Shown: positions 1 to 7,575 of the stretch, in pieces | How the letters are laid out: the number at the start of each line of letters is the position of its first letter | Numbering within the stretch: the stretch's first letter is position 1 | Source of the DNA: Bondarzewia mesenterica | Lineage: Eukaryota > Basidiomycota > Agaricomycetes > Russulales > Bondarzewiaceae | Length of the DNA: 11,560 nucleotides | NCBI GenBank assembly: GCA_004802705.1 | Contig: SGPL01000549.1 | Span: 10,225-21,784, forward strand | Direction of reading: 5' to 3' | Position numbers and translations under genes: made by a program | The notes under the pieces: generated by a model | Told to the model about the DNA's origin: nothing | The model's input: the letters and a program-made list of their open reading frames with translations, nothing else | Database searches by the model: none

Positions 1-94
1 AANNNNTTAATAGCTAATGTACAAAATCTTACATTCCATTATTAGTTTAAGGATATATTGTCATTATTTCAAAAATATATTGCATTTTCACATC
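1..94. other. AT-rich edge with assembly gap
   Basis: This is AT-rich sequence with a run of four N at 3-6. No reading frame, RNA gene or clear repeat unit is visible, although it may be a further decayed part of the tandem array that follows. Confidence 0.4.
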
Positions 95-951
95 CTCAAG
101 GTATTATAATTGTTGACATTAAAGTAGTTAGTAACAACTTGCTGTAGGCTGATGCTCACTAAAGTTTTTTGTGCAAGTATTAGTCCTTCTTAGGCAACAA
201 TACTGATACTCTATTAAAAGCATAATAGAAAATGCATAACAAGGGTTTCTGTCAATAAATATTTAAGTTTTATATGTTAAAAAGAAGCTCTTGGGATGTA
301 AAAAGCATGCTTGAGCTTGCTGAAGCCTTTTGGCAAAGTCTTTACCTTTCTTAAAAAAGAACAGTGTTTTGTCAATAAGTGAGGCCACAGATGTAAAATA
401 GAAATTAATGTAGATAAATATATGAGCATGATATATAAGCAAAAAGGTATTATAACGTAGAATATACACTATACAATGCTAAAGCCATTCAGCAAAGCCT
501 TTGGCCTTCCTGGCAAGAAACAGTAATCTCACTAGGAAATATCATTCAGAAAATACAACAAGTGTTATTTTCATGATGAATATACAAGTGTGATATATAG
601 ACAAGAAGCTATTGTGATGTATAATGCTTTTAAAATAATGCTGAAGCTATTTGGGAAAGTCTTACACCTTCTCAGTGAAGAACAGTGATCTCATCAGACA
701 ACATTATTGAGAAAATAACATAAGTGCCAGCAGAGATGAATATACAAGTTTGATGTATCAGCTCAAAGCTATTTTGATGCAGAATCTATGCTGGCTAATG
801 CCAAAGCCATTTAGCAAAGTTCTACACCTTCTTGGGAAAGAACAGTGATCACACTGGTGAATATTATTGTAAATACAGCACAAGTACCAGTAGAGATGAA
901 TATACAAGTGTGATATATAAACAGGAAGGTATTGTGATGTAAAATTCATGC

Positions 952-969
952 TGGCTAAAGCTTTAGCCA
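952..969. repeat. Perfect 18-bp palindrome in one repeat unit
   Basis: TGGCTAAAGCTTTAGCCA reads the same on both strands with no loop. The equivalent position in the other units is only imperfectly palindromic (for example GGCTAATGCCAAAGCC), so the perfect form is private to this unit. Confidence 0.85.
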
Positions 970-1272
970 TTTAGCAAAGTTTTATACCTTCTTGGAGAAG
1001 AACAGCGATCACACCAATGAACATCATTGAAGAAAACAGCACAAGTGCCAGCAAAAATAAATATACAAGTGCAATATATCAGCCCAAAGCCACTATAATG
1101 TAGAATTCATGCCAGCCAATGCCAAAGCCATTTGGCAAAGTCTTACACATTCTCGAAGAAGAATAGTGATTACACTGGTGAACATTATTGTAAATACAGC
1201 ACAAGTGCCGGTGGGGGTAAATATACAAGTGCAATATATAAGGAGGAAGATATTCTGATATAAAATCAACCC

Positions 1273-1713
1273 AGGCTAAAGCCAAAGCTATCTAGGAAAG
1301 TTCTGAAGAAAAGTGATCTCAGTGGGGAACATCATTGAGAATATAGAATAAGTGCTAGTGAAGATGGATATACAAGTGTGATATATGGGCAAGAAGCTAT
1401 TGTGATGTAGAATCCACCCAGGCTAAAGCCAAAGCTATCTAGTGAAGTTCTGAAGAAAAGTGATCTCAGTGGGGAACATCATTGAGAATATAGAATAAGT
1501 GCTAGTGAAGATGAATATACAAGTGTGATATATGGGCAAGAAGCTATTGTGATGTAGAATCCACCCAGGCTAAAGCCAAAGCTATCTAGTGAAGTTCTGA
1601 AGAAAAGTGATCTCAGTGGGGAACATCATTGAGAATACAGAACAAGTATTAGTAGAGATAAATGTACAAGTATGATGTATAAATAAGAAGCTATTGTAAG
1701 ATAAAATTGACTA
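1273..1713. repeat. Three 147-bp units, youngest part of the array
   Basis: Unit starts are at 1273, 1420 and 1567, each beginning AGGCTAAAGCCAAAGC. Units 1 and 2 differ at about three positions over 147 bp. Unit 3 is identical to unit 2 for its first 71 bp (1567-1637) and then becomes clearly divergent. This pattern fits a recent local duplication, or a gene-conversion tract ending near 1637, inside an otherwise old array. Confidence 0.9.
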
Positions 1714-1720
1714 TAAACAC

Positions 1721-1947
1721 TTCTGAACCCATTTCACAAAGTCTTCATCCTCCCCATTAAAAAAACACAATCTTGCTATTTTATATAAAATCATCATCTC
1801 ACTGCCAAGGTGTCTCACTGACATGCAGATTTCTCAGCATCAAGGTTAAACTAAATATCTTGCCGGCTAAAAAATCTCACCATCAGGCATACACTAGATC
1901 TCATTGGCCAAGAATTCTTGCCATTGATGTGTTTTTCTTAAACTGTT
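1721..1947. other. No recognisable feature
   Basis: This stretch lies between two repeat arrays. A CACCATCAGGC-like piece near 1880 could be a very decayed relative of the next array, but the match is too short to call. Confidence 0.4.
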
Positions 1948-2260
1948 AGCTAAACTATCAGAGACAAGAAACAGTGAGCAGGCAAAATGTGAATTTTTAT
2001 TATTGCTTGGCCAAACTATCTCAAATGGTCAATAGTAAGTAAGCCCATTCTATTACTTTCTCTGAGAATCTCAGCTGAACTGTTAGAGATAGTCAACAGT
2101 GAGCAAGCTCAATGTCATTATTTTTTCTGAGAATCTCAGCTGAACCATCAGAGATAGGCAACAGTGAGGAGCAGCTTAACTATTAAAGACAAGTTATACA
2201 CANATTGGTCAGGCTCAGCTAGAGCATCAGTCAAAAAGCATGATCAGCTAGAGCTTTATA
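1948..2260. repeat. Decayed minisatellite, ~61-65-bp units
   Basis: A core close to AGCTGAACCATCAGAGATAG starts at 1948, 2009, 2073 and 2138, giving spacings of 61, 64 and 65 bp. Shorter partial copies follow at 2173, 2217 and 2246. Units also share CAACAGTGAGCAAGC and TTTCTGAGAATCTC. The core is the reverse complement of the CTCTGACGGTTCAGC core of the array at 10740-11560. One base is N at 2203. Confidence 0.75.
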
Positions 2261-2365
2261 AATGATATTAAGGCACTAAATAGGCTCACTCAATTCTCTA
2301 AAGTTGCTCTATGTAGACCTCAATGTTGAGTTCTCCTTTAATATATAGGTGAGATATGTTGACAA

Positions 2366-2460
2366 AATGGAGATAAAAGTCTTCAATTGTAGAGAGAATA
2401 AAATTGATATAGATAATAGCAAATTTGACTATCAAGGCAAATTTAAGCCAAAATGCTATC
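2366..2460 (+). repeat. Dispersed repeat, copy 1 (second copy at 5909)
   Basis: This stretch matches 5909-6000 through GGAGATAAAAGTCTT, AGAGAGA and AGCAAATTTG-CTAT blocks in the same order and spacing. Flanking sequence does not match on either side. The forward frame keeps similar residues in both copies (EIKVFN..RE, then SKF). The first copy continues into KFKPKCYH, which resembles the approach to a retroelement zinc knuckle. It could therefore be a second gag fragment, but the rest of a knuckle is not readable, and a piece of LTR or leader is equally possible. Confidence 0.55.
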
Positions 2461-3385
2461 ATATGCAGAAGCAGTAGAAAGGGTATATGTGGATGAAAAA
2501 AATAACCTAAAGGTGCTAAGTGAGTGCTTTAGTGCCTAGACTTAACTCAGGTTTTTCTTCTTTCTCACAGAAGCCTAGTTGTTTGATGTAAGGGAGGTTT
2601 ATTTTTATTTTGTTGATCTTGAGTTAAAAAAAAAATATAAGATGAGGAGGTGCTGTATATCTATAAAAGGTCTTGTTTATATAAGATTTTAGAGCAGATT
2701 AGTGATTGAAGTCTAGTTCATGAGCACTGACTTGACTGAAATAAGTCTTGTCAAATAATTAAGAACTAAACTAATGCTAAAGATAAAAATGAATGTGCAG
2801 TAAACATCTTGTTTCAACTGACATGGTTGAACCTAATACTGGAGAAGACTTAGATTTAAACTTGCTGATAAATTCTTAGAAGGATTCCTGAAACCTAGGA
2901 GGTCAGTACTAAACTTTAAGAGAGAAAATACTTATGCACAATTAAAATGACAACAGTTCCTCCTATCTAGAACTAGAACTTGCTTCTGATTGAACTTAAA
3001 CTGGGCTTGGATAGAGATAAAGTTATACTAGTACTTTGTTACAAGACTTTTTCTTGTTCAAAGCTTACTAGCTTGAGAATGATTAGAACTCAAACAAGAC
3101 AAGACTGAGTTTTTGAGCAAAAGATAATGACTGTGACTGGTGATTGAGATAATGGTTAGCAACAACAACTTGCTAGTATACACAATACTAGCTTTATCAG
3201 ATTACTATCTTAGAAGTGTAAGTAATTTCAAAGTTACAAAGCTTTAAGTTACTAGAACAACTTCAAGGCTAGTGATTAGTAGGGTCAGTTGAAAGCTGGT
3301 TACTAAAGTACAGTAAGGATATGGATAAGTGATTGATTCTTTTGAACTTGGTTATCTGTCCTCTTTTTATAATTGTTCGACAAGG
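2461..3385. other. Unassigned AT-rich stretch, possible retroelement leader
   Basis: No convincing coding frame is visible. There is an A10 run near 2625 and a TATA-like site at 2662. Short AACTTGCT-type and CTAG-type words recur between 2860 and 3300. An ATG at 2823 opens only 18 codons. It may be LTR, leader or decayed coding sequence; nothing visible decides between these. Confidence 0.4.
2662..2670 (+). promoter_or_regulatory. TATA-box-like motif
   Basis: TATAAAAGG is a good match to a eukaryotic TATA box. It lies about 160 bp upstream of an ATG that opens only a short frame, and ~720 bp upstream of the coding remnant at 3386. In such AT-rich sequence the match can easily be accidental. 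Confidence 0.25.
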
Positions 3386-3715
3386 CTGTGCAAAAGTTCT
3401 AAAAGAAGCCTAGAGAATTCTAGCTAAGGCCAGAAAAAGGCCAAGTAAAGCCAAAAAATTCCAGCTGATTCTAAAGATGAAGTCTTGAATGATCTAGATG
3501 ATGATAAAGGATGTGCAAATATTAGTCTAGCCTGAACTGTTTCTGATCTCCATGCCAAGCTGGGCAAGGCTGGGTGTAAAATTTAGAAATATGCAATAAG
3601 CCTATGCAGAGAGGCTGAATTAATTCTAGGCCATGCATGCACTACCTCTAAGAATGCAAGGCTGTACAGTTTCAAGGTCTATGGGACAGGTTTATGGTCC
3701 TTGTCAGAGTTATAG
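3386..3715 (+). pseudogene. Degraded coding remnant, unknown family
   Basis: One forward frame can be read for 109 codons before a TAG at 3713-3715, with in-frame stops at 3425, 3446, 3533 and 3584. Those at 3533 (TGA) and 3584 (TAG) can be explained by single C-to-T changes from Arg and Gln codons. The product would start with a Lys/Ser-rich stretch, followed by an acidic segment (KDEVLNDLDDD), then a likely helical region (TVSDLHAKLGKAGCK) and AISLCREAELILGHACTTSK. This amphipathic, mixed composition is unlike the random AT-rich translation around it, which is why I treat it as former coding sequence. I do not recognise the family. A lysine-rich then acidic N-terminal layout would fit a nuclear or transposon-encoded protein, but that is only a guess. 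Confidence 0.4.
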
Positions 3716-4801
3716 TTTTGTCCATGGAATTTGACTTGGTTTTTCAGTTCATGATTTCCTAAAATGAGTTTGATAACCTGAATTTTCTTGTACAGACTTG
3801 TTTTCTTTGTTACGAGATTCAAAAAAAATACGGTTTTAAATGTCTTTATTTCCCTTGCTTATGTTCATCAAGGATATAGTTTTGACAAGATGCTTAGTAG
3901 GTGGAGCCATTGCACATAACATTATTTTAGAGAGTATAGGGCATCTTTTAGCTAGTTTTTTGATTTTTTAATTTATTTTTGTATCACGTTCAAGCTTGTT
4001 TAAAATTCCATCATTATTCTTCTTATAACTGTAAGATGGGGAACTCAAAACTTGAGAACCAAAATACAAGGCACAATAAGTAGAAACAAGTTTGAGCGAC
4101 AGTATATGTGAGTGGAGGGAGAACATATTAAATGCATGATATTAATAAATAAATAAAAGTAACAAGTCAAAGTAGTATAAGTCCAATGAGGTCCAGCCAA
4201 TTACAATTAATAAAATACCCACATGTTATTTATCAATGAGGTCATCGATAATGATGATGATGCGAGCAAGAACTGATTGATCATTTTGATAAAGACTGTT
4301 GTTCAGTCTTATTAGTTAGTCAGCTAGATTAGACTCACTGCTATTTAAACTTCCTATTAGCTTTCTCTATAATCTTATGCTGATATACCTGCTAAACCTT
4401 CACATCAATCACACTTGAGTGAACACCAAAGTAGGTGGCAAAGAGGAGAGGAAAAGGTAAAAAGTTACAATTTCTATTTTAGTGCAAAAGTTGTGAGAGT
4501 AGTACTTAAGAAATTTTGTTGCTCTGTATATTGACCTCACTATCCTTTAGTAGAAAAGGCTTTACGCTTAATCCCTATCCACTCTTTTTACTAATGAAAA
4601 AAATTAGCATATAGTTAAAATTATAAATGAGATCTAATCTATTTATAATTCTTAATGCTGACATAGGTAGTGATGTGTCTTTAAAGTAGTAGAGGTTTAA
4701 GGTATTTGGATCTACAAGATCAAGACTAAAACCATCTCCAAGCTCTGCTGTAGCTTGACAGTTTTTTCACCCTAAATTTAACAAGTTTTATTTATCTCTC
4801 A
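3716..4801. other. No gene seen; low-complexity patches
   Basis: The stretch contains an AATAAATAAATAAA patch near 4145, a GATGATGATG patch near 4250 and several T-rich runs near 3950. If copy A once had a 5' LTR and the start of gag, they should lie here, but no TG...CA boundaries or primer binding site can be recognised. Confidence 0.5.
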
Positions 4802-5240
4802 ATGTCATTAAAAATTGCACTCTAAATTGTAGATGCATTTATAAAGGCTCTTCCATCTTCTCATTCAACTCATGCTTTTCTCACTTCACTTGGTGTATCT
4901 AGAGTAGGAAAAAAGATAGACTGATATAGATAGCAATTCAAATGTCATTATTGTGGTATGAATAACTACACATAAGATAATACTTTAAGCCAATTCACAG
5001 CTATAGAGAAAAATCCATAGCTTAATACCTTTTGCAAGCCTAAACCCAATTCTAGCATTATGCAGTTTACTGATAGTGCAAGTTCTTATTCATTTTATCA
5101 CCCTTTAACACACTTGCTAACTTTTACAGTCAATACTGATGTTGTTTTAAATACAGATAAATAATAAGAAGCCTTTGCATCTATTGTTCAGCTAATATTG
5201 ATAAAATATATTTATTTTAGCACATAATTAGAAAGATGCC
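4802..5240 (+). pseudogene. Copia Gag C-terminus, zinc knuckle and protease region
   Basis: Frame +2 reads IVDAFIKALPSSHSTHAFL (from about 4829), which fits the segment of copia Gag before the nucleocapsid. It then reads KKID, two stops and QFKCHYCGMNNYT near 4943. The latter resembles a CX2CX4HX4C nucleic-acid-binding knuckle: both early Cys are present, the expected His is Tyr (CAC to TAC) and the last Cys is missing. Downstream the same frame gives SFYHPLTHLLTFTVNTDVVL and then NTD followed by Lys and two stops, at the place where the aspartic protease D-S/T-G motif should stand. The catalytic motif is therefore not intact. The order knuckle then protease is the family norm. The zinc knuckle call is fairly secure; the protease call rests mainly on position. 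Confidence 0.6.
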
Positions 5241-5246
5241 TATACA

Positions 5247-5390
5247 GTTGAATTTTTCAGTATCCTTCATTTCATATTCTTGCACTTAGATCACTATTTT
5301 CTCTTTATCTTAAACTAAATTTATAAAAGGAAATTCTCTGTTATTAGTGAAGAAAGGATTGTGATTGAAGAGAATATAGTCATTAGCTTA
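5247..5390 (+). pseudogene. Copia protease-to-integrase linker, copy A
   Basis: Frame +3 reads VEFFSILHFIFLHLDHYFLF, then ILN, a stop, IYKRKFSVISEERIVIEE. This has the shape of the conserved stretch just after the copia protease, where a VEF..VLHVP..-type strand leads into a hydrophobic LLS-type helix and then a K/R..F.V....E segment before the GAG-pre-integrase domain. The corresponding stretch of copy B at 6358 aligns with it at both DNA and protein level, which supports the reading. One in-frame TAA interrupts it. Confidence 0.6.
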
Positions 5391-5499
5391 AAAATTGAGT
5401 TTTATATAAAATTAAATCATATTCTAAATACAATTGCATCAATGATATGCTTATAACACTGTAGTGTTTATGTTATAGTCTAAATAAACTCTTTATTTT

Positions 5500-5705
5500 A
5501 TAAAGTGCAATGATGCCCACAGAGTTTACAGTCTTTTAAGTGTAGAACTAAATAAAAACTAGTCTCAACTACTTATACATACCCTAAAGATGAGATGCTT
5601 GTAGATATTTTAATCAAGCTAATTCCTCTTAAAAAGGTCAATATTAAAACAAAACAAACAGCTGAGATGTATAGCACTTTTTACATGCACTCTTACCTTC
5701 ATTAG
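5500..5705 (+). pseudogene. Copia RNase H C-terminus, copy A
   Basis: Frame +3 reads SLQSFKCRTK, a stop, then KLVSTTYTYPKDEMLVDIL and IKLIPLKKV, ending at TAG 5703-5705. The Y-P-x-D/E-E-M-x-x-D-I-L-x-K-x-L/I-P pattern is the hallmark of the end of Ty1/copia polyproteins, just after the last RNase H segment, and RTK corresponds to the RTKH motif upstream of it. The spacing between RTK and YPKDEM is shorter than usual, so some residues are lost. It shares its frame with the linker at 5247, consistent with an in-frame or old internal deletion of integrase and reverse transcriptase. Confidence 0.65.
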
Positions 5706-5908
5706 ACTTGAAAAAATGTTAAAAGAGAGTTGTACTGCAAGCAAAATAGAAGTTTAAATAACAACAGCATAGAATTGTCAAATTGTATTAAAATAGCATA
5801 TGAATAATGTATTACTGTCAAGGTAAGGAAAGACAACAGTTTTGATGATCTTAAATAAATTTTATATCAAAGAGTAAAATGCTGAATACAGATTATAGAA
5901 GCAAAAGG
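5706..5908. other. 3' flank of copy A, nothing recognised
   Basis: This AT-rich stretch could hold the end of the polyprotein and a 3' LTR start, but no polypurine tract plus TG boundary can be fixed. Confidence 0.35.
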
Positions 5909-6000
5909 TGGAGATAAAAGTCTTTAATGTCAGAGAGAGCAAGAATAACATGAATAGCAGCAAATTTGGCTATTAGAGCAAAAGCTTTAAAGTAATCAAA
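5909..6000 (+). repeat. Dispersed repeat, copy 2 (first copy at 2366)
   Basis: This is the same block order as at 2366-2460: GGAGATAAAAGTCTTTAATG, AGAGAGAGCAAGA, AGCAAATTTGGCTATTAGAG. The forward frame gives VEIKVFNVRE and SSKFGY, matching the frame at the first copy. Here it lies between copia copy A and copia copy B, where a gag fragment or LTR of copy B would be expected. Confidence 0.55.
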
Positions 6001-6297
6001 GCAAGATTACTGACTGGAGCATTGATAATAAAACAAGCCTTGTAGTGCTTTTATATAATATTGCTGAGAAAAGCATCAAAATATTTATAAATTTTAAAAG
6101 TCTCTAACAAGTAAAATTCTTACCTTATTAATGAGATTTTTTGAGTGATTGAGTTTGAGGCAAGATATAGCAAAAAAGAGAATAGTGAAGAGATTTAATG
6201 ATGCTCTGATTCAACTATCATAATTTCAGCTGAGTATAGCAGTATTAGTGAATGTTTATAAATTATATTATAAAAGCATTTTAATTATAAAGTATAG
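6001..6297. other. Probable decayed protease region, not readable
   Basis: By position this should be gag and protease of copy B, but no motif can be read through the stops. No other feature is visible. Confidence 0.35.
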
Positions 6298-6810
6298 CAA
6301 GCTGAAATTTAGAGGGTGATATTTGTGTTATTAGTTGGAGGGAAAGAGGCTTGAGAGATTAAATTTTTCAGCATCCTTTATATCTCTTCTTTTTATTACA
6401 ATATCTTCTCTACCTTATACCTGACTCATTAAAAGAAATTATTTATTATTATTGAAGGATCTATGATGCACTTCATCATGAATAGCTTTGTCTTATTTTA
6501 TGCTGTAATGAATGAGTTCAACTGTGCTTTCTTGCAAGAATTAACTTCTCTCATCACAGAGTTTGCCTAACCCATTATGACTCTTCCTCTAGATGACTCC
6601 CTTTGAAATCATCACCTTTGTCATTGCTATCATGCAAGGATACAATGCCTCATGCAAAATAATATAGTCATGGGTCTACAATTTGAATCTAGTTTGAAAT
6701 CAGATCTCATCTATAAATCCTATCTTGTAGGCAAGATGTATGCCAATCTATTCCCTTTTATAGACACTCACTTCTCTAATCCCTTGGTACTGGTTACTAC
6801 AAAGCTTATG
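6298..6810 (+). pseudogene. Copia protease end, linker and GAG-pre-integrase
   Basis: Frame +1 is readable across this stretch with few stops. It starts with QAEI, a stop, RVIFVLLVGGKEA (6298 on), fitting the strand region after the protease active site. It continues with IKFFSILYISSFYYNIFSTL and YLTH (from 6358), the linker also seen in copy A, then FVLFYAVMNEFNCAFLQEL and, near 6600-6640, a segment with NHHLCHCYHARIQCLM that fits the His-rich zinc-binding GAG-pre-integrase motif. From 6652 it reads NNIVMGLQFESSLKSDLIYK, then SYLVGKMYANLFPF. The K-S-Y-L-V-G-K-M part corresponds to the C-x-x-C..GKM/K motif at the entry of the integrase; both Cys appear as Tyr or Ser. Confidence 0.7.
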
Positions 6811-7200
6811 TTGAGAATGCAACTGGCTTCAAGATGAAATCTACATAAAATAACTAGGGCAGAGAGTACATATCTAAGGAGTGAATCTAGTTTTGTGATG
6901 ACTATAAAATTATCAAGATGCATATATTATGCAATCAGCCACAGTAAAATAATATGACAGAAGACCTAATTACACTATTATTGAAGCCCTTCTTGCCATG
7001 CTTTATAATATCACTCCTTATTAGACTTAGTATGGTACGAAGCTAGATTCCACTCATCTTGGAGTCTGAGAATGTACTACCTATGTACATATGTAAAAAA
7101 ATAAGCAAGATAGTTTGAGATCTCATATAGAGAAAGGCATGTTTATCGAGTATCCAGAAGGATACAAGGGATGGAAGTTCTGCAATCTAATAACTAGAAA
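6787..7200 (+). pseudogene. Copia integrase core and C-terminal part
   Basis: In frame +3 from about 6813 the sequence reads ENATGFKMKS, then NN, stop, GREYISKE, then FCDDYKIIKMHILCNQPQ, stop, NNMTEDLITLLLKPFLPCF. GREYISKE fits the GGEY/F motif that follows the second catalytic Asp of the rve (DDE) core, and QPQ..NN fits the R-PQQNG motif around the catalytic Glu region. The first catalytic Asp segment between GKM and ENATGF is deleted. Frame +2 from 7007 gives NITPY, YGTKLDSTHLGV, ECTTYVHM and then SLRSHIEKGMFIEYPEGYKG, WKFCN, TRK: the conserved TPYE.W.G.KP..SHLRV.GC and GYP.GYKGW.F tail of copia integrases. It is inactive through stops, a frameshift and core loss. Confidence 0.8.
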
Positions 7201-7428
7201 GCTTTAGATGAGCTTATTGTATTAGATGGAGAGGAATTAGTTGAAGAGATTTTGCATGATAGAAGTAGAGTGTGCCTTCATTGTTGCATCCCTTGGAAAG
7301 CTAGAATTATTGTTTTATAGACAGACTCTAGTCACTCTAATGAGATCAATAGCAAAAGGTTGCACAGGAGGAAAGTAGATGCTCATACTTGTAATAAAAC
7401 TTAAAAAATCATTTCACTATTTTTGAAT
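7201..7428 (+). pseudogene. Copia integrase-to-reverse-transcriptase linker
   Basis: This lies between the integrase tail and the first reverse transcriptase motif, where copia polyproteins have a poorly conserved, polar linker. One frame gives ALDELIVLDGEELVEEILHD and, further on, TDSSHSNEINSKRLHRRK, an acidic then basic composition typical of such linkers. No domain is recognised, and the assignment is by position. Confidence 0.4.
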
Positions 7429-7575
7429 CACAAGGTAATCAGTTCTTATTGGATTTTTAAAGTCAAATACAATACAGATGGCTTTTTTGGGTGCTATGAA
7501 GCTCATTTTATTACCAATGACATCAATCAGCATTATTATACTCATAAATTATTTGAAACTAGAATGTTGTCATAA
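7429..7575 (+). pseudogene. Copia reverse transcriptase N-terminus, truncated
   Basis: Frame +1 reads HKVISSYWIFKVKYNTDGFF, then GCYEAHFITNDINQHYYTHK, and ends at a TAA at 7573-7575. It matches the start of the RVT_2 domain, in which the W-V-F/Y-K-V-K-x-N-x-D-G-S-x-x-R-Y-K-A-R-x-V pattern is diagnostic of Ty1/copia reverse transcriptases; YKAR has become YEAH here. The catalytic YVDD-type motif is not present downstream, so the domain is cut off after about 45 residues. Confidence 0.8.

Larger units (their letters stand above)
95..1720. repeat. Tandem array, ~160-bp units shifting to 147-bp
   Basis: A motif close to TATACAAGTGTGATATAT recurs at 260, 419, 581, 741, 901, 1062, 1222, 1369, 1516 and 1663. 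The spacing is therefore 159-162 bp up to 1222 and exactly 147 bp afterwards. Each unit also carries a GCTAAAGCCAAAGC-like block, an ACCTTCTT..GAAGAACAGTGATC block and a CAACATCATTGAGAA-like block in the same order. A weaker unit appears to precede 260, with an extra ~26 bp. Older units differ at many sites, while the 147-bp units are much more alike. The shorter period comes from loss of about 13 bp between the AAAGT and GAAGAA blocks. I see no conserved reading frame: the minus-strand open frames at 758-970 and 1079-1285 resemble one another only because they lie two units apart. This is probably a satellite or large minisatellite. Confidence 0.9.
4802..5705 (+). mobile_element. Ty1/copia remnant, copy A (internally deleted)
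   Basis: Forward-strand remains follow the order expected of a Ty1/copia polyprotein, with the middle missing: gag tail, zinc knuckle (4943), protease neighbourhood (~5100-5240), post-protease linker (5247-5390), then directly the C-terminus of the RNase H region (5540-5705). A complete element needs about 2.5-3 kb more for integrase and reverse transcriptase; only about 150 bp separates linker and RNase H here. Stops and at least one frameshift (frame 2 to frame 3, between 5160 and 5247) make it non-functional. No flanking LTR pair was recognised. Confidence 0.7.
6298..7575 (+). mobile_element. Ty1/copia remnant, copy B (linker to reverse transcriptase)
   Basis: Forward-strand domains appear in the Ty1/copia order protease linker, GAG-pre-integrase, integrase, reverse transcriptase. 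This order (integrase before reverse transcriptase) separates copia from gypsy elements. The reading moves from frame +1 to +3 near 6787-6813, to +2 near 7007 and back to +1 by 7429, with many stops. Gag, most of the reverse transcriptase and RNase H are absent. Its linker differs clearly from that of copy A, so the two copies are diverged relatives rather than one element split in two. Confidence 0.8.

Noticed and set aside
263..469. 68-codon minus-strand open frame
   Set aside because: It lies within the first tandem array, has low-complexity composition and no recognisable domain; it is a by-product of AT-rich repeat sequence.
758..1285. Two similar minus-strand frames (758-970 and 1079-1285), as if a duplicated gene
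   Set aside because: They are two repeat periods apart (~320 bp) and their similarity follows from the array. Units with indels break the frame, and there is no sign of protein-level constraint.
95..1720. Regularly spaced repeats as a CRISPR array
   Set aside because: The entire 147-160-bp unit is repeated with no unique spacers, and the period is far too long.
2357..2700. TGTTGACAAAATGG at 2358 as the start of an LTR
   Set aside because: No matching CA end, no second LTR copy and no target duplication were seen; the partner at 5909 shares only ~92 bp and not the TGTTGA start.
3370..3400. GTTCGACAAGG resembling a tRNA B box
   Set aside because: There is no A box at the right distance upstream and no cloverleaf could be folded; chance match.
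6652..6837. Intact 61-residue gene
   Set aside because: It is an internal piece of the copia GAG-pre-integrase/integrase frame, which is readable upstream of this ATG; its end is caused by a frameshift.
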